This document shows positions 26,907 through 35,581 of a stretch of DNA of 64,000 nt, one piece after another. The first letter of the stretch is position 1. Each line of letters starts with the position of its first letter. Source of the stretch: Comamonadaceae bacterium (GTDB lineage Bacteria > Pseudomonadota > Gammaproteobacteria > Burkholderiales > Rhodocyclaceae). The stretch lies in the NCBI GenBank assembly GCA_029255645.1, contig JANLJE010000012.1:27338-91337 (forward strand), written 5' to 3'. Position numbers and translations under genes: made by a program. The notes under the pieces are model-generated. The model was given only the letters and a program-made list of their open reading frames with translations. It ran no database searches and was not told where the DNA came from.

Positions 26907-28409
26907 ATGCTGATCTGGTTCGTCGTCATTTACCTGATGTTCTCGGTGGGGATCGGCCTTTATGCCGCCACCCGCGTCCATACCGCCAAGGATTTCGCCG
27001 TCGCCGGGCGGCACCTGCCCCTGCCGGTGGTGATGGCCACCGTGTTCGCCACCTGGTTCGGGGCCGAGGCGGTGTTCGGGGTTTCCGCCACCTTCGTCAA
27101 TGAGGGCCTGCGCGGCGTCGTCGCCGATCCCTTTGGCTCCAGCCTGTGCCTGATGATCGCCGGCATCTTCTTCGCCACCCAGCTCTACCGGCTCAACATC
27201 CTCACCCTGGGCGACTTCTACCGCCTGCGCTACAACCGCACCGTCGAAGTGCTGGCGACCCTTTGCATCGTGGTCTCCTACCTGGGCTGGGTGGCCGCCC
27301 AGATCAAGGCCCTCGGCCTCTTGTTCCACATCGTCACCGACGGCGCCGTGAGCGAGGCAACCGGCATGATGCTCGGCACCGCCATCGTGCTCACCTACAC
27401 CACCTTTGGCGGCATGTTGTCGGTGGCGATCCTGGACTTCGTGCAGATGGGCGTCATCATGGGCGGGCTGCTGTTCATCGCCTATCTGGTCAGCGGCCGG
27501 ACCGGCGGCGTCATGCCCGTCATCGAACATGCCCGCGCCGCCGGCAAGCTGGATTTCTTTCCCGAGGCCAACCTCGCCCAGTGGCTCTCTTTCATCGGCG
27601 CCGGCCTGACGATGATGCTCGGCTCCATTCCCCAGCAGGACGTATTCCAGCGCATCACCTCCGCCAGGAGCGCCCGCATCGCCATCTGGGGTTCGATTCT
27701 GGGCGCCTCCTTGTACTTCTGCTTTACTTTCGTGCCCATGTTCATCGCCTATTCCGCCACCCTGATCGACCCGGCCCAGTTCGGCGCGCTGATCGCCGAG
27801 GACTCCCAGAAGGTGCTGCCCACCCTGGTGATGCAGCAGATGCCGGTGTTTGCCCAGGCGATTTTCTTCGGCTCGGTGCTGGCCGCCATCATGAGCTGCT
27901 CCTCCGCCACCCTGCTCGCCCCCTCGGTTTCCTTTGCCGAGAACATCGTGCGCGGCTTGTTGCCGCAATTGAACGACCGCCAGTTCCTCGCGGTGATGCG
28001 GCTTTGCATCGTCGGCTTTGCCGCCCTGGTGCTCACCTACGCCCTCAACTCGGGGCTCTCCATCTTCCGCATGGTGGAATCGGCCTACAAGATCACCCTG
28101 GCCGGCGCCTTCGTGCCGCTGTTCTTTGGCGCCTTCTGGAAAAAAGCCACCACCCAGGGCGCCCTGGCCGCGATCTTTGGCGGCATCCTGTCCTGGCTGC
28201 TGGTGGAAATGCTGATCGGTGAGAACAGCATCGTGCCCGCCCAGCTGCTTGGCCTGCTGGTCTCCGCCGTCGGCATGGTGCTGGGCTCCCTCTTGCCCCA
28301 GTGGGTGGGCCGTCCCACCCCCCGCGAGGACATCCACGAGGCCCTGCACCACGCCGCCGCCGCCCAGACTTACCATGTGACGGATCACGGCCATCACCAC
28401 GCCCCCTGA
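26907..28409 (+). CDS. Sodium:solute symporter (SSS family)
   Basis: A 500-residue inner-membrane transporter with about 13 helices. Family features include AGRHLPLPVVMATVFATWFG in the first helices, FGGMLSVAILDFVQ and the sodium-site helix MSCSSATLLAPS. The substrate cannot be named; the sequence resembles SSS members of uncertain specificity rather than PutP, PanF or ActP. The C-terminal tail is His-rich (HHAAAAQTYHVTDHGHHHAP), which could bind metal. The VanZ-like gene follows 4 bp after the stop. Confidence 0.87.
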   Translation: MLIWFVVIYLMFSVGIGLYAATRVHTAKDFAVAGRHLPLPVVMATVFATWFGAEAVFGVSATFVNEGLRGVVADPFGSSLCLMIAGIFFATQLYRLNILTLGDFYRLRYNRTVEVLATLCIVVSYLGWVAAQIKALGLLFHIVTDGAVSEATGMMLGTAIVLTYTTFGGMLSVAILDFVQMGVIMGGLLFIAYLVSGRTGGVMPVIEHARAAGKLDFFPEANLAQWLSFIGAGLTMMLGSIPQQDVFQRITSARSARIAIWGSILGASLYFCFTFVPMFIAYSATLIDPAQFGALIAEDSQKVLPTLVMQQMPVFAQAIFFGSVLAAIMSCSSATLLAPSVSFAENIVRGLLPQLNDRQFLAVMRLCIVGFAALVLTYALNSGLSIFRMVESAYKITLAGAFVPLFFGAFWKKATTQGALAAIFGGILSWLLVEMLIGENSIVPAQLLGLLVSAVGMVLGSLLPQWVGRPTPREDIHEALHHAAAAQTYHVTDHGHHHAP

Positions 28410-28413
28410 ACCC

Positions 28414-29481
28414 ATGCTCGGCAGCCAGCAGGGCCGCCCCGCCCCGGATCTGCTACCGCGCTATCTGGCCGCGGCCTGGGCGGTCCTGACCCTCTATGGC
28501 AGCCTCTACCCCTTTGCCGGCTGGCAGACCGTGGGCATCGACCCCTTTGCCTTCCTGACCCTGCCCTGGCCCCGTTACTGGACTGCCTTCGACTTGATCG
28601 CCAATGTGGTGATCTATCTGCCCCTCGGCTTTTTCGCCACGCTCTCCCTGCTGCGCCTGCCGGGCCGCTGGACGGCGCCCCTCCTGGGCACCCTGCTGGC
28701 CGCCCTGCTCAGTTTCAGCATGGAAAGCCTGCAGGCCTGGCTGCCGGCGCGCATTTCATCGAATGTGGACCTGGGGTGCAACAGCCTCGGGGGCCTGCTG
28801 GGCAGCTTGCTGGCCGCCTGGATCGGCCCCCAGCTGCAGCCCTTCTGGAAAAGCTGGCGGCCCCGGCTGATCGCCCCTCTGCCCCATGTGGACCTGGGGC
28901 TGACCCTGCTGGGTCTGTGGCTCCTGACCCTGCTGTCCCCGGAAAACCTGCTGTTCGGCACCGGCGACCTGCGCCTCCTGCTGGGCGGCCTGCCGACCCT
29001 GAGCTACGCCCCGGAAACCTACCGTTTCGCCGAAACCGCCGTGGTGGCCAGCAACTTCCTGGCCCTGGGCCTGTTTGCCGGGGCCATGACCCAGGGCCGC
29101 TGGCTGGCCTATCTGCTGGTGCCGCTGTTCTTCCTCGTGGCCGCCCTGGTACGGAGTCTGGAATCTGCCCTGCTGGCGGGGCCTGGCCGTTTCCTCGACT
29201 GGCTCACGCCGGGGGTGGAGCAGGGCTTGCAACTGGGCGCCGTGGCCCTGGGCATCCTGCTCCTGCTGCCGCCGCTGGGCCGCCTGATGCTGGCCGCGCT
29301 GGCGCTCCTGGCCGGCGTCATCCTGGTGAACCTGGCCCCCCTCGATCCCTATTCCCCCACCGCCCTGACCCTCTGGCACCGGGGACATTTCCTCAACTTC
29401 AGCGGTTTGATCCGCTGGGTTGCCACGATCTGGCCTTTCCTGACCCTGCCCTACCTGGTCCTGGTCAGCCGCCGCATCTGA
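28414..29481 (+). CDS. VanZ-like integral membrane protein
   Basis: A 355-residue protein with about ten hydrophobic helices. The N-terminal half is a VanZ domain: DLIANVVIYLPLGFFATL, then SMESLQAWLPARISSNVDL and NSLGGLLGSLLAAW. VanZ gives low-level teicoplanin resistance in enterococci; in Gram-negative bacteria the domain's role is unknown, probably in the cell envelope. The C-terminal half is also membrane-embedded and unassigned. It starts 4 bp after the symporter gene and converges with the DPM1-like glycosyltransferase. Confidence 0.78.
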   Translation: MLGSQQGRPAPDLLPRYLAAAWAVLTLYGSLYPFAGWQTVGIDPFAFLTLPWPRYWTAFDLIANVVIYLPLGFFATLSLLRLPGRWTAPLLGTLLAALLSFSMESLQAWLPARISSNVDLGCNSLGGLLGSLLAAWIGPQLQPFWKSWRPRLIAPLPHVDLGLTLLGLWLLTLLSPENLLFGTGDLRLLLGGLPTLSYAPETYRFAETAVVASNFLALGLFAGAMTQGRWLAYLLVPLFFLVAALVRSLESALLAGPGRFLDWLTPGVEQGLQLGAVALGILLLLPPLGRLMLAALALLAGVILVNLAPLDPYSPTALTLWHRGHFLNFSGLIRWVATIWPFLTLPYLVLVSRRI

Positions 29482-29517
29482 ACGGCGCCGCGCAAATCCT
29501 GGGCGCCATCCTCGATC

Positions 29518-30381
29518 TCAAACCTTGTCCTTGTACATCAAGGCCGTGATCTGCTCCGAAATCAGGCCCATCATGAAGGTGATCACGCCGCCCGTATAAA
29601 GCAGCGCGCTCATGTTGGTGAAGCGGCCGTCCTCCAGCAGCGTGTGGCCGTACCAGAGCGTGGCGAGGGTAAAAAGCAGCAAGGCCACGGGCCCGAACAG
29701 TTTCAAGGGGGAATACAAGGTGCCGATCTTGAAGATGATCAACAGAAACCGCACCCCATCCTTGAACAAGTGGATATGGCTCTTGCCGATCCGTCTGGCC
29801 GCCTGGATGGGTACATAAGCCACCCCGTAACCCGCCCGGAAGAATGCCATGGTGCTGGTGGTGGGGTAGGAAAAACCGTTGGGCAGCAGGTAGAGGAATT
29901 CGCGGAACCGATCGGCGCGCACGGCACGCAAGCCGGAAGTGAGGTCTTGCACCAGATGGCCCGTCATGTAACTGGCCAGGCGGTTGTAAAAGGCATTGGC
30001 AAAGCGGCGCCCCAGGCTGGCCTGGGAGGCGCGATCCCGGGCGCCCACCACCATGTCGTAGCCTTCATCGAGTTTGGCCAGCAGGCGCGGAATATCGGCG
30101 GGGTTGTGCTGGCCATCGGCATCCATGAACACCATCACCGCCCCCTTTGCCGCGCGGGCCCCGGTCTTGATGGCGGCACCATTGCCCTTGCTGCAGGGGT
30201 GCGTCACCACCCTGGCGCCGGCGGCCTCGGCGACCTGGCCGGTGGCATCGCTGGAGCCGTCATCGACCACGATCACTTCGGCCTCAGGGTAAAGGCGCCG
30301 GATCGCCGCGACCGTCGTACCGACGGCGGCCGCTTCGTTTCGGGCGGGGAGGACGACACTTAAACTGATGGCATCGCTCAT
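29518..30381 (-). CDS. Family 2 glycosyltransferase, polyprenyl-phosphate sugar synthase (DPM1-like)
   Basis: A 287-residue enzyme with a cytoplasmic GT-A domain and two C-terminal membrane helices (about 225-285). VVLPARNEA, VIVVDDGSSD and MDADGQHNP (DxD) are typical of dolichyl-phosphate mannose and undecaprenyl-phosphate sugar synthases. It probably builds a lipid-phosphate sugar donor for a GT-C transferase. The only GT-C-like protein in the window is encoded 30 bp upstream on the same strand, which supports that pairing. The start at 30381 has AAGG about 7 nt upstream; a TTG at 30387 is possible. Confidence 0.85.
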   Translation of the reverse strand: MSDAISLSVVLPARNEAAAVGTTVAAIRRLYPEAEVIVVDDGSSDATGQVAEAAGARVVTHPCSKGNGAAIKTGARAAKGAVMVFMDADGQHNPADIPRLLAKLDEGYDMVVGARDRASQASLGRRFANAFYNRLASYMTGHLVQDLTSGLRAVRADRFREFLYLLPNGFSYPTTSTMAFFRAGYGVAYVPIQAARRIGKSHIHLFKDGVRFLLIIFKIGTLYSPLKLFGPVALLLFTLATLWYGHTLLEDGRFTNMSALLYTGGVITFMMGLISEQITALMYKDKV

Positions 30382-30411
30382 GATCAACCTTCATTGAAAG
30401 ACGTTTTTGAA

Positions 30412-32352
30412 TCAGGGCCGATGGATTTCAAAATCCATCTTGATACTTTTGGCAAGTTGATATTTGACGATCTGCTGATCAATGGATTGCCTCCATTTTT
30501 CTGCCGATATTCCTTGATTTGGCGGTGAATTCCTCCATGCTTGCAAAAGCTCGATAGCCGCATCTGCACCTTCTTCTTCATACAGCAAGGTTGCCAGGTC
30601 ATTCAAAGTGGTTTCGATCGGGTAATACGAAAGCCCCTTTTGTAGTGAACGAATAGCCTCTTTTCTATTTCCCATATCAAATAGCGCTCGTGCTTTTATT
30701 TGGGCAAGAGCCGCCATTCCCAGTGTGTTTTTGCCAAATCGATCGTTTTTCTCGATATTACCGATGATGAGCATGACATCCTCGGTAGAAATATCATCAC
30801 ACTCTTTTTTGATCACAAACCCTAGAATCTTGTCCAGCGTATCGATTGCTGCATTACTGTAGGGTGCCGAAGGGATTGCTTTCAAGACGCCATTCAATGC
30901 TTCTTGCGTCTTTCCTTTCTCATGTTCAAGACAAGCAAATTGCAAATACCCCATATTCACGCCCAGGTTTTCCGGGTTGTCACGCGCGCCTTGTTCGAGG
31001 ATTTTGTAAGCGCTGTGCCTTTCGCCAATCAAAACCTGGCGCTGCGCTGCGTACAGGATGGCTCTTTCCGAGTGAGGATGCCGATCCAGCCAGAGCGTCG
31101 ACGCAAGCAGAGGATTACCCCACAAAGTGGTCGTGCTCCAGAGAACGAAACCGCTAATCCCGAGATACGCCGTTACTCCCATGGCCGCCAGCCTGATTCG
31201 TTTTTGATCCTGCAAGGAGGCCAGCACTGCCGCGAACGCAAATACAGGTCCCAAGGCCGACAAGTAATTGCGATGATAAAAAAACAACTCCAGGGGAATG
31301 ACGCTGCTTTCGAGCAGATGACCTGCAAGAAACCACATCAATCCAAAAAATGGCCAGGGCGTGTAACGCCGCGACCAGAAACTGAATGATGAAAGCGCAA
31401 TCCAGAACAGTAGGGAAATGGCGGTGGAAAAAGGTGTAAACCAACCTTTTGAAATCGGATAATCATCTGCGAAAGGAGAAAAATCGATGGCTCGCGGCAG
31501 TACCAGATCATGGACATAGCGAGCCAGAATCCTTGATTCAGTCATCAATCGTTCACTCAGGCTGAAGTTCCGCGACGCGTATGCAGCATCCGCTTGCCAT
31601 GCGGTCCATGCCAGATAGGAAAGAAAAAACAGCAATGGCAATACCAGCAACAAGTCCAGGAATTGCTTGAAGCGGCCCGGCGGGCAAGCGCAAACCTGGC
31701 GTAGCCAGCAAAACTCGATGACGAGGCAGAAAAGAGGAACCAACGCGCCGTTTTCCTTGGTCAGCATGGCCAGCAAGCCAAAAAATGGCATGACGAAAAA
31801 AATCAAGGCAGCGGCCAGCCCCTTTCTTTGCAAACCGTATCCGCGGCCCACCACGAAGGCGAGCAGGGCGAGCAACTGAAAAGAGGCGCAAAGGGTGGTC
31901 ATCCGCTGAATCAAGGTCAAGGTTGCCGAGACATGAATGGGGGCCAAACCCCAGATCGAGGCGACGCCTGCGGCAATCCACACGGCACGATTTCGCAGCA
32001 TGGGATGCAGCCTGGCCATGGCATGAGCCAGGCAACCCACCAGAAAGGTATTTGCCGCATGGATCAGCACATTGACCCACAACAGGTTTTGAAGATTGTT
32101 ATTCCACTCATGCGCCTGGGCGGCAAAAGAGGCCAGGGCGAGACTTCTCCCAAAAAGATTCCAGCCTCCCAAGGAAAAATGCAGGGCACTTTCCCAATCG
32201 CTTACCTTGTCGAGACCACGTAAATTCACCTCGTCATCAAAGTGCAGCGAACCTTGCAAGCCCGGGAGATAAAGCCAGTACACCAGCAGTGATACCGCCA
32301 GGAGCAAACCCATCACCCAGACGCGCGGCATTTTTTCTTTGCTTATCGACAA
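30412..32352 (-). CDS. GT-C-like membrane glycosyltransferase with TPR tail, candidate pilin glycosyltransferase
   Basis: A 646-residue protein: about ten transmembrane helices (to about residue 430), then a soluble C-terminal TPR-like region (about 435-620). The first periplasmic loop holds acidic HFDDEVNL, positioned like the catalytic Asp pair of GT-C enzymes (PMT, ArnT, TMTC). It lies directly behind the pilin gene and ahead of a DPM1-like synthase, so O-glycosylation of the pilin is inferred, not shown. More AT-rich than its neighbours. The start may be TTG at 32352 (AGGGA upstream) or ATG at 32331. Confidence 0.6.
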   Translation of the reverse strand: MSISKEKMPRVWVMGLLLAVSLLVYWLYLPGLQGSLHFDDEVNLRGLDKVSDWESALHFSLGGWNLFGRSLALASFAAQAHEWNNNLQNLLWVNVLIHAANTFLVGCLAHAMARLHPMLRNRAVWIAAGVASIWGLAPIHVSATLTLIQRMTTLCASFQLLALLAFVVGRGYGLQRKGLAAALIFFVMPFFGLLAMLTKENGALVPLFCLVIEFCWLRQVCACPPGRFKQFLDLLLVLPLLFFLSYLAWTAWQADAAYASRNFSLSERLMTESRILARYVHDLVLPRAIDFSPFADDYPISKGWFTPFSTAISLLFWIALSSFSFWSRRYTPWPFFGLMWFLAGHLLESSVIPLELFFYHRNYLSALGPVFAFAAVLASLQDQKRIRLAAMGVTAYLGISGFVLWSTTTLWGNPLLASTLWLDRHPHSERAILYAAQRQVLIGERHSAYKILEQGARDNPENLGVNMGYLQFACLEHEKGKTQEALNGVLKAIPSAPYSNAAIDTLDKILGFVIKKECDDISTEDVMLIIGNIEKNDRFGKNTLGMAALAQIKARALFDMGNRKEAIRSLQKGLSYYPIETTLNDLATLLYEEEGADAAIELLQAWRNSPPNQGISAEKWRQSIDQQIVKYQLAKSIKMDFEIHRP

Positions 32353-32375
32353 AATTCCCTGCCCTTGCTGAAAAT

Positions 32376-32400
32376 ATAAAAAAACCCCGCCAGAGCGGGG
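32376..32400 (-). terminator. Intrinsic terminator after pilA
   Basis: On the minus strand CCCCGC-TCTG-GCGGGG is followed by about nine T. It lies 21 bp after the pilin stop and just ahead of the GT-C-like gene, so pilA can be expressed at a high level on its own, with limited read-through. Confidence 0.9.
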
Positions 32401-32420
32401 TTGTTCTTGACCACCGAGAA

Positions 32421-32840
32421 TTACGGACGGCAGGAAGCGGGCACCTGGTTGCTAGTCAAAGTAGCGCAAGTACATTTCCAGGAGATAGCCCCCCCTTCAT
32501 TCGTGGGGGTCAGGGTGCAGGTGCCGCTCTTGGCTTTAGCGTTATAAGCGATTGCAATTGCTCCTTTCGCACCAACCGTGACGCTATCAACGGCATTGCC
32601 TTTGATACTCGTAGCAGCTGGCAGACCAGCCGATGCGTTCGTAGTAGGGAAATTGCCATTCGTCGCATAGGCATCCGCTACGGCATTCTTGGCAGCAGCG
32701 GCCAGATTCAGGCCCTCGGAAACATGAGCGCGCACGGTGTAGTCCTGATACGCCGGCAGGGCCACGGCGGCGAGGATGCCGATGATGGCGACGACGATCA
32801 TCAGTTCGATGAGGGTGAAACCTTGTTGTACCTTTTTCAT
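32421..32840 (-). CDS. pilA: Type IVa major pilin
   Basis: A 139-residue prepilin. A short basic leader (MKKVQQG) is cut before Phe by prepilin peptidase, followed by the conserved [18 protein letters not shown] helix with Glu5. Four Cys lie in the last third; the last (ASCRP) probably pairs with one of the WKCTC cysteines to form the D-region loop. The start at 32840 is fixed by AAGGAG 7 nt upstream; the longer open frame to 33122 is not real. Controlled by a sigma-54-type promoter and ended by a strong terminator. Confidence 0.95.
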   Translation of the reverse strand: MKKVQQGFTLIELMIVVAIIGILAAVALPAYQDYTVRAHVSEGLNLAAAAKNAVADAYATNGNFPTTNASAGLPAATSIKGNAVDSVTVGAKGAIAIAYNAKAKSGTCTLTPTNEGGAISWKCTCATLTSNQVPASCRP

Positions 32841-32885
32841 TTCAAATCTCCTTAGTGGAAAACAGCGAAAACCGCTGATTCCCAC

Positions 32886-32905
32886 AAGGCAGACTTTGTG
32901 CCAGG
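32886..32905 (-). promoter_or_regulatory. Sigma-54 (RpoN) promoter of pilA
   Basis: On the minus strand CTGGCAC-AAAGTC-TGCC gives the -24 GG and -12 GC dinucleotides with the required 10 bp between them. It lies about 45 bp upstream of the pilA ATG. Many pilA genes are RpoN/PilR-dependent, and rpoN itself is in this window. The -12 box is TGC rather than TTGC. Confidence 0.75.
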
Positions 32906-33132
32906 TCCGGAAATCCCGTTTTGCATAGGAAAAAGCCGGTTGGGCCCGGGCTGGAGTGACATTTTTCGTCAGTCGACTGCCGCGCCACGTCGCTTTGCGG
33001 GCCGATCGGGGCTGCCATCCGCCGCTTGCCATGGCCCCTGGCCGCCGGTCTGCTTGGTCTCTCTGGCGCAAGCCTGGATCGGCTCGTTGCCGGGCTGATC
33101 CGCCTCGGCGTTTTCCTGTCATTCAACCAGGC

Positions 33133-33504
33133 ATGAAGCTTTGCATCGAGCGGGCCGATGCCATGTTTTACCCGGATGTGTTTGTGACCTGCGACCCGCG
33201 TGACCGGGCGGCGGGGAGCGAGTTGTTCTAGCAGCATCCCCGCCTGGCGGTGGAAATCCTGTCACCTTCCACCGCGGCCTTCGACCGGGGCCGCAAGTTC
33301 GAGCTGTATCAGCAGATCGACAGCCTGCAGGAATACCTGCTGATCGAGCAGGACCGCCGCCATGCGGACCTGTTCAGAAAGAATGGCGAGGGCTTGTGGG
33401 TGCGGTAACCGGCGGCCGAGGGCAGCGTGATCCAGCTGGAAAGCCTGGGCGTAAGCCTGACGCTTGCCAGTCTTTATGAAGATGTGCTGGACCAGCCCGG
33501 TTGA
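33133..33504 (+). pseudogene. Uma2-family nuclease-fold remnant
   Basis: Reading one frame through two stop codons (TAG 33229-33231, TAA 33406-33408) gives a clear Uma2 (PD-(D/E)XK fold) C-terminal half: MKLCIERADAMFYPDVFVTC, LAVEILSPSTAAFDRG, ELYQQIDSLQEYLLIEQ, and an end at TGA 33502. The first 70-80 residues expected for the family are missing or degraded. It is a decayed gene. The rest of 32906-33644 shows nothing else recognisable. Confidence 0.82.
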
Positions 33505-33506
33505 TG

Positions 33507-33533
33507 ATGATGACTTGCCAATGATGACTTGCG
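33507..33533. repeat. 14-bp duplication right after the Uma2 remnant stop
   Basis: ATGATGACTTGC recurs with a 14-bp period, beginning 2 bp after the terminal TGA of the Uma2 remnant. Confidence 0.75.
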
Positions 33534-33644
33534 GGGCGATGAGGTGGTTTTTCGGGGCTTCGGCGGCCCGGTCCTGGGGGCTGCAGGCGTGCGCCGTGAG
33601 GTGACGGCGACTGGCTGATCCAATGGGCGCGGACTAGGCCGCCG

Positions 33645-34973
33645 TCAGAACAGCCGCGCCAGGTAGGCGCCTTCGGCCTCGGCCGGCAGGGGCAGCCAGA
33701 CCCGGTGGCCGCTGCCGGGGGCGGCCTCCACGGGCTGGCCTGCGGCGTTTTCCATCCGTTCCACCTGCACGAAGCGGTTGCCGGCAGGATGCACGATTTC
33801 CAGCCGGTCGCCGGTCTCGAAGCGGTTTTTCACGGTCACTTCCATCAGCCCCCGTTCCGGGTCGAAGCGGCAGGCGTCGCCCACGTACTGGCTGCGGCTG
33901 GATTCGGAGTAGCCCTTCAGGTAGTTCTGGTATTCGGCGTCGTGGTGGCGCTGGTAGAAGCCGTCGGTGTAGCCCCGGTTGGCCAGGTTTTCGAGTCCGG
34001 TGAGGAGAGCCGGGTCGAAGGGGCGCCCGGCGATGGCGTCGTCCATGGCGGCGCGGTAGCTCTGGCAGGTGCGGGCGACGTAGTAGGCGCTCTTGGTGCG
34101 GCCTTCGATCTTCAAGGAGTCGATGCCCATTTCCACCAGCTTCGACACATGCTCGATGGCGCGCAGGTCGCGGGAATTCATGATGTAGGTGCCGTGCTCG
34201 TCCTCTTCGATCGGCATCAGCTCGCCGGGGCGGTGTTTTTCTTCCAGCAGCCAGACTTTCTGCTCGGGCTTGGGCTTGAACAGGCCGGTAACGGCGTTTT
34301 CCGAGGGCGCGAGCGTGGGCCGGGCGACGCCGGCGGCGTCTTCCTGGGCCTCGCTCACCTGGTAGTCCCAGCGGCAGGAGTTGGTGCAGCTGCCCTGGTT
34401 CGGGTCGCGGTGGTTGAAGTAGCCAGAGAGCAGGCAGCGGCCGGAGTAGGCGATGCAGAGCGCGCCATGCACGAATACTTCAAGCTCCATGTCCGGGCAT
34501 TGCTGGCGGATTTCCGCCACTTCATCGAGGGAGAGTTCCCGGGACAGGATCACCCGGGCCAGGCCCAGCTTCTTCCAGAATTTGACCGCCGCCCAGTTCA
34601 CCGTGTTGGCCTGCACCGAGAGGTGGATGGGCATTTCCGGCCAGGCTTCGCGCACCATGTCGATCAGGCCCGGGTCGGCCATGATCAGGGCGTCGGGCTG
34701 CAGGGCCACGACTTCGGCCATGTCCTTCAGGTAGGTGTGCAGCTTGGCGTTGTGGGGAAAGATGTTGCTCACCACGTAGAACTGCCGGCCGGCGGCGTGG
34801 GCTTCCTGGATGCCCTGGGCCAGGTTTTCCATGTGGCCGAATTCGTTGTTGCGCACCCTGAGGGAGTAGCGCGGCTGGCCGGCATACACTGCATCGGCGC
34901 CGAAGGCGAAGGCGGTGCGCATCATGGCGAGCGAGCCGGCCGGAGCGAGGAGTTCGGGGGTGTGGGAGGGCAT
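33645..34973 (-). CDS. trhP: tRNA 5-hydroxyuridine synthesis protein TrhP (YegQ, U32 family)
   Basis: A 442-residue U32-family protein, closely similar over its length to E. coli YegQ, which takes part in forming 5-hydroxyuridine at tRNA position 34. Matches include PELLAPAGS, YAGQPRYSLRVRNNEF, ALCIAYSGRCLLSGY, DPNQGSCTNSCRWDY (the Cys cluster expected to hold an iron-sulfur cluster) and SLKIEGRTKSAYYVA. The 34973 start gives the same N-terminus as YegQ; an ATG at 35000 is also open. It is divergent from the toxin-antitoxin pair. Confidence 0.92.
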   Translation of the reverse strand: MPSHTPELLAPAGSLAMMRTAFAFGADAVYAGQPRYSLRVRNNEFGHMENLAQGIQEAHAAGRQFYVVSNIFPHNAKLHTYLKDMAEVVALQPDALIMADPGLIDMVREAWPEMPIHLSVQANTVNWAAVKFWKKLGLARVILSRELSLDEVAEIRQQCPDMELEVFVHGALCIAYSGRCLLSGYFNHRDPNQGSCTNSCRWDYQVSEAQEDAAGVARPTLAPSENAVTGLFKPKPEQKVWLLEEKHRPGELMPIEEDEHGTYIMNSRDLRAIEHVSKLVEMGIDSLKIEGRTKSAYYVARTCQSYRAAMDDAIAGRPFDPALLTGLENLANRGYTDGFYQRHHDAEYQNYLKGYSESSRSQYVGDACRFDPERGLMEVTVKNRFETGDRLEIVHPAGNRFVQVERMENAAGQPVEAAPGSGHRVWLPLPAEAEGAYLARLF

Positions 34974-35027
34974 CGGGTAGAATCTTGAAAAAACGAGCAT
35001 TTTACTCGTCCCCAGTCAGGAGGCCGT

Positions 35028-35234
35028 ATGGGAACGCAAGAGATCATCGAGCAGGCTTTGAAGCTCAAGGCAACAGAAAGGTTCGAAATCGTGGAGCAGA
35101 TTCTGCAGAGTCTCGATAAGCCGGACCAGGAGATTGAACGAATTTGGGCTGACGAAGCCGGGCGACGGCTCCAGATTCATGATGCGGGGCAGGTCCAGGG
35201 CATTCCTCTGGATGAGGCATTGAAGGGCCTCTGA
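35028..35234 (+). CDS. Addiction-module antitoxin (Unstab_antitox type)
   Basis: A 68-residue protein beginning with the repeated-helix pattern of the short antitoxins that accompany ParE/RelE toxins (EIIEQALKLKATERFEIVEQIL then SLDKPDQEIERIWADEAGRR). Its stop overlaps the toxin ATG as TGATG, a typical coupling. It should bind and neutralise the toxin and repress its own promoter in the 54 bp between it and trhP. Confidence 0.87.
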   Translation: MGTQEIIEQALKLKATERFEIVEQILQSLDKPDQEIERIWADEAGRRLQIHDAGQVQGIPLDEALKGL

Positions 35235-35545
35235 TGCAGCTCATGTTGCTCCCGCTGGCCCGCCTTGAACTGCAGGAGGGCCGGCAGTATTACGATCTGC
35301 AGCAGCCTGGCCTGGGGCAGCGTTGTATTCAGGACTTCAAGGCGGCGGCAAGGCGGATCGTACGTTGGCCCCTTGCATGTCCCCTGGAGCGTGGCGAAAT
35401 ACGCAAATGCTTGCTGGAACGTTTTCCCTACAAACTGCTGTATGCGTTGCGGGATGAGAATATCCTGATTCTGGCCGTGGCCCACCAGCACCGCCAGCCT
35501 GACGACTGGGCTGAGCGCCAGCCCCAGCCCCAGCCCCAGCCTTAA
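35234..35545 (+). CDS. ParE/RelE-family toxin
   Basis: A 103-residue type II toxin: ARLELQEGRQYYDLQQPGLGQ at the N-terminus and the C-terminal strand RFPYKLLYALRDENILILAVAHQHR, as in ParE-type proteins. Either gyrase poisoning or mRNA cleavage is possible. The normal end of the family is near HRQPDDW; here a (Gln-Pro)4 tail from a 6-bp repeat is added before the stop. Confidence 0.87.
   Translation: MQLMLLPLARLELQEGRQYYDLQQPGLGQRCIQDFKAAARRIVRWPLACPLERGEIRKCLLERFPYKLLYALRDENILILAVAHQHRQPDDWAERQPQPQPQP
35519..35542 (+). repeat. 6-bp tandem repeat, four copies, at the toxin stop codon
   Basis: CAGCCC occurs four times (last copy CAGCCT) and is followed at once by TAA. It encodes the Gln-Pro tail of the toxin. 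Confidence 0.9.
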
Positions 35546-35581
35546 AGCGGTTCATACCCAGAAATCATTCAAAGTCTTTTC

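Noticed and set aside
32841-33122. Long N-terminal extension of the pilin
   Set aside because: The prepilin leader must begin at 32840, where AAGGAG is correctly placed; the extension also covers the sigma-54 promoter.
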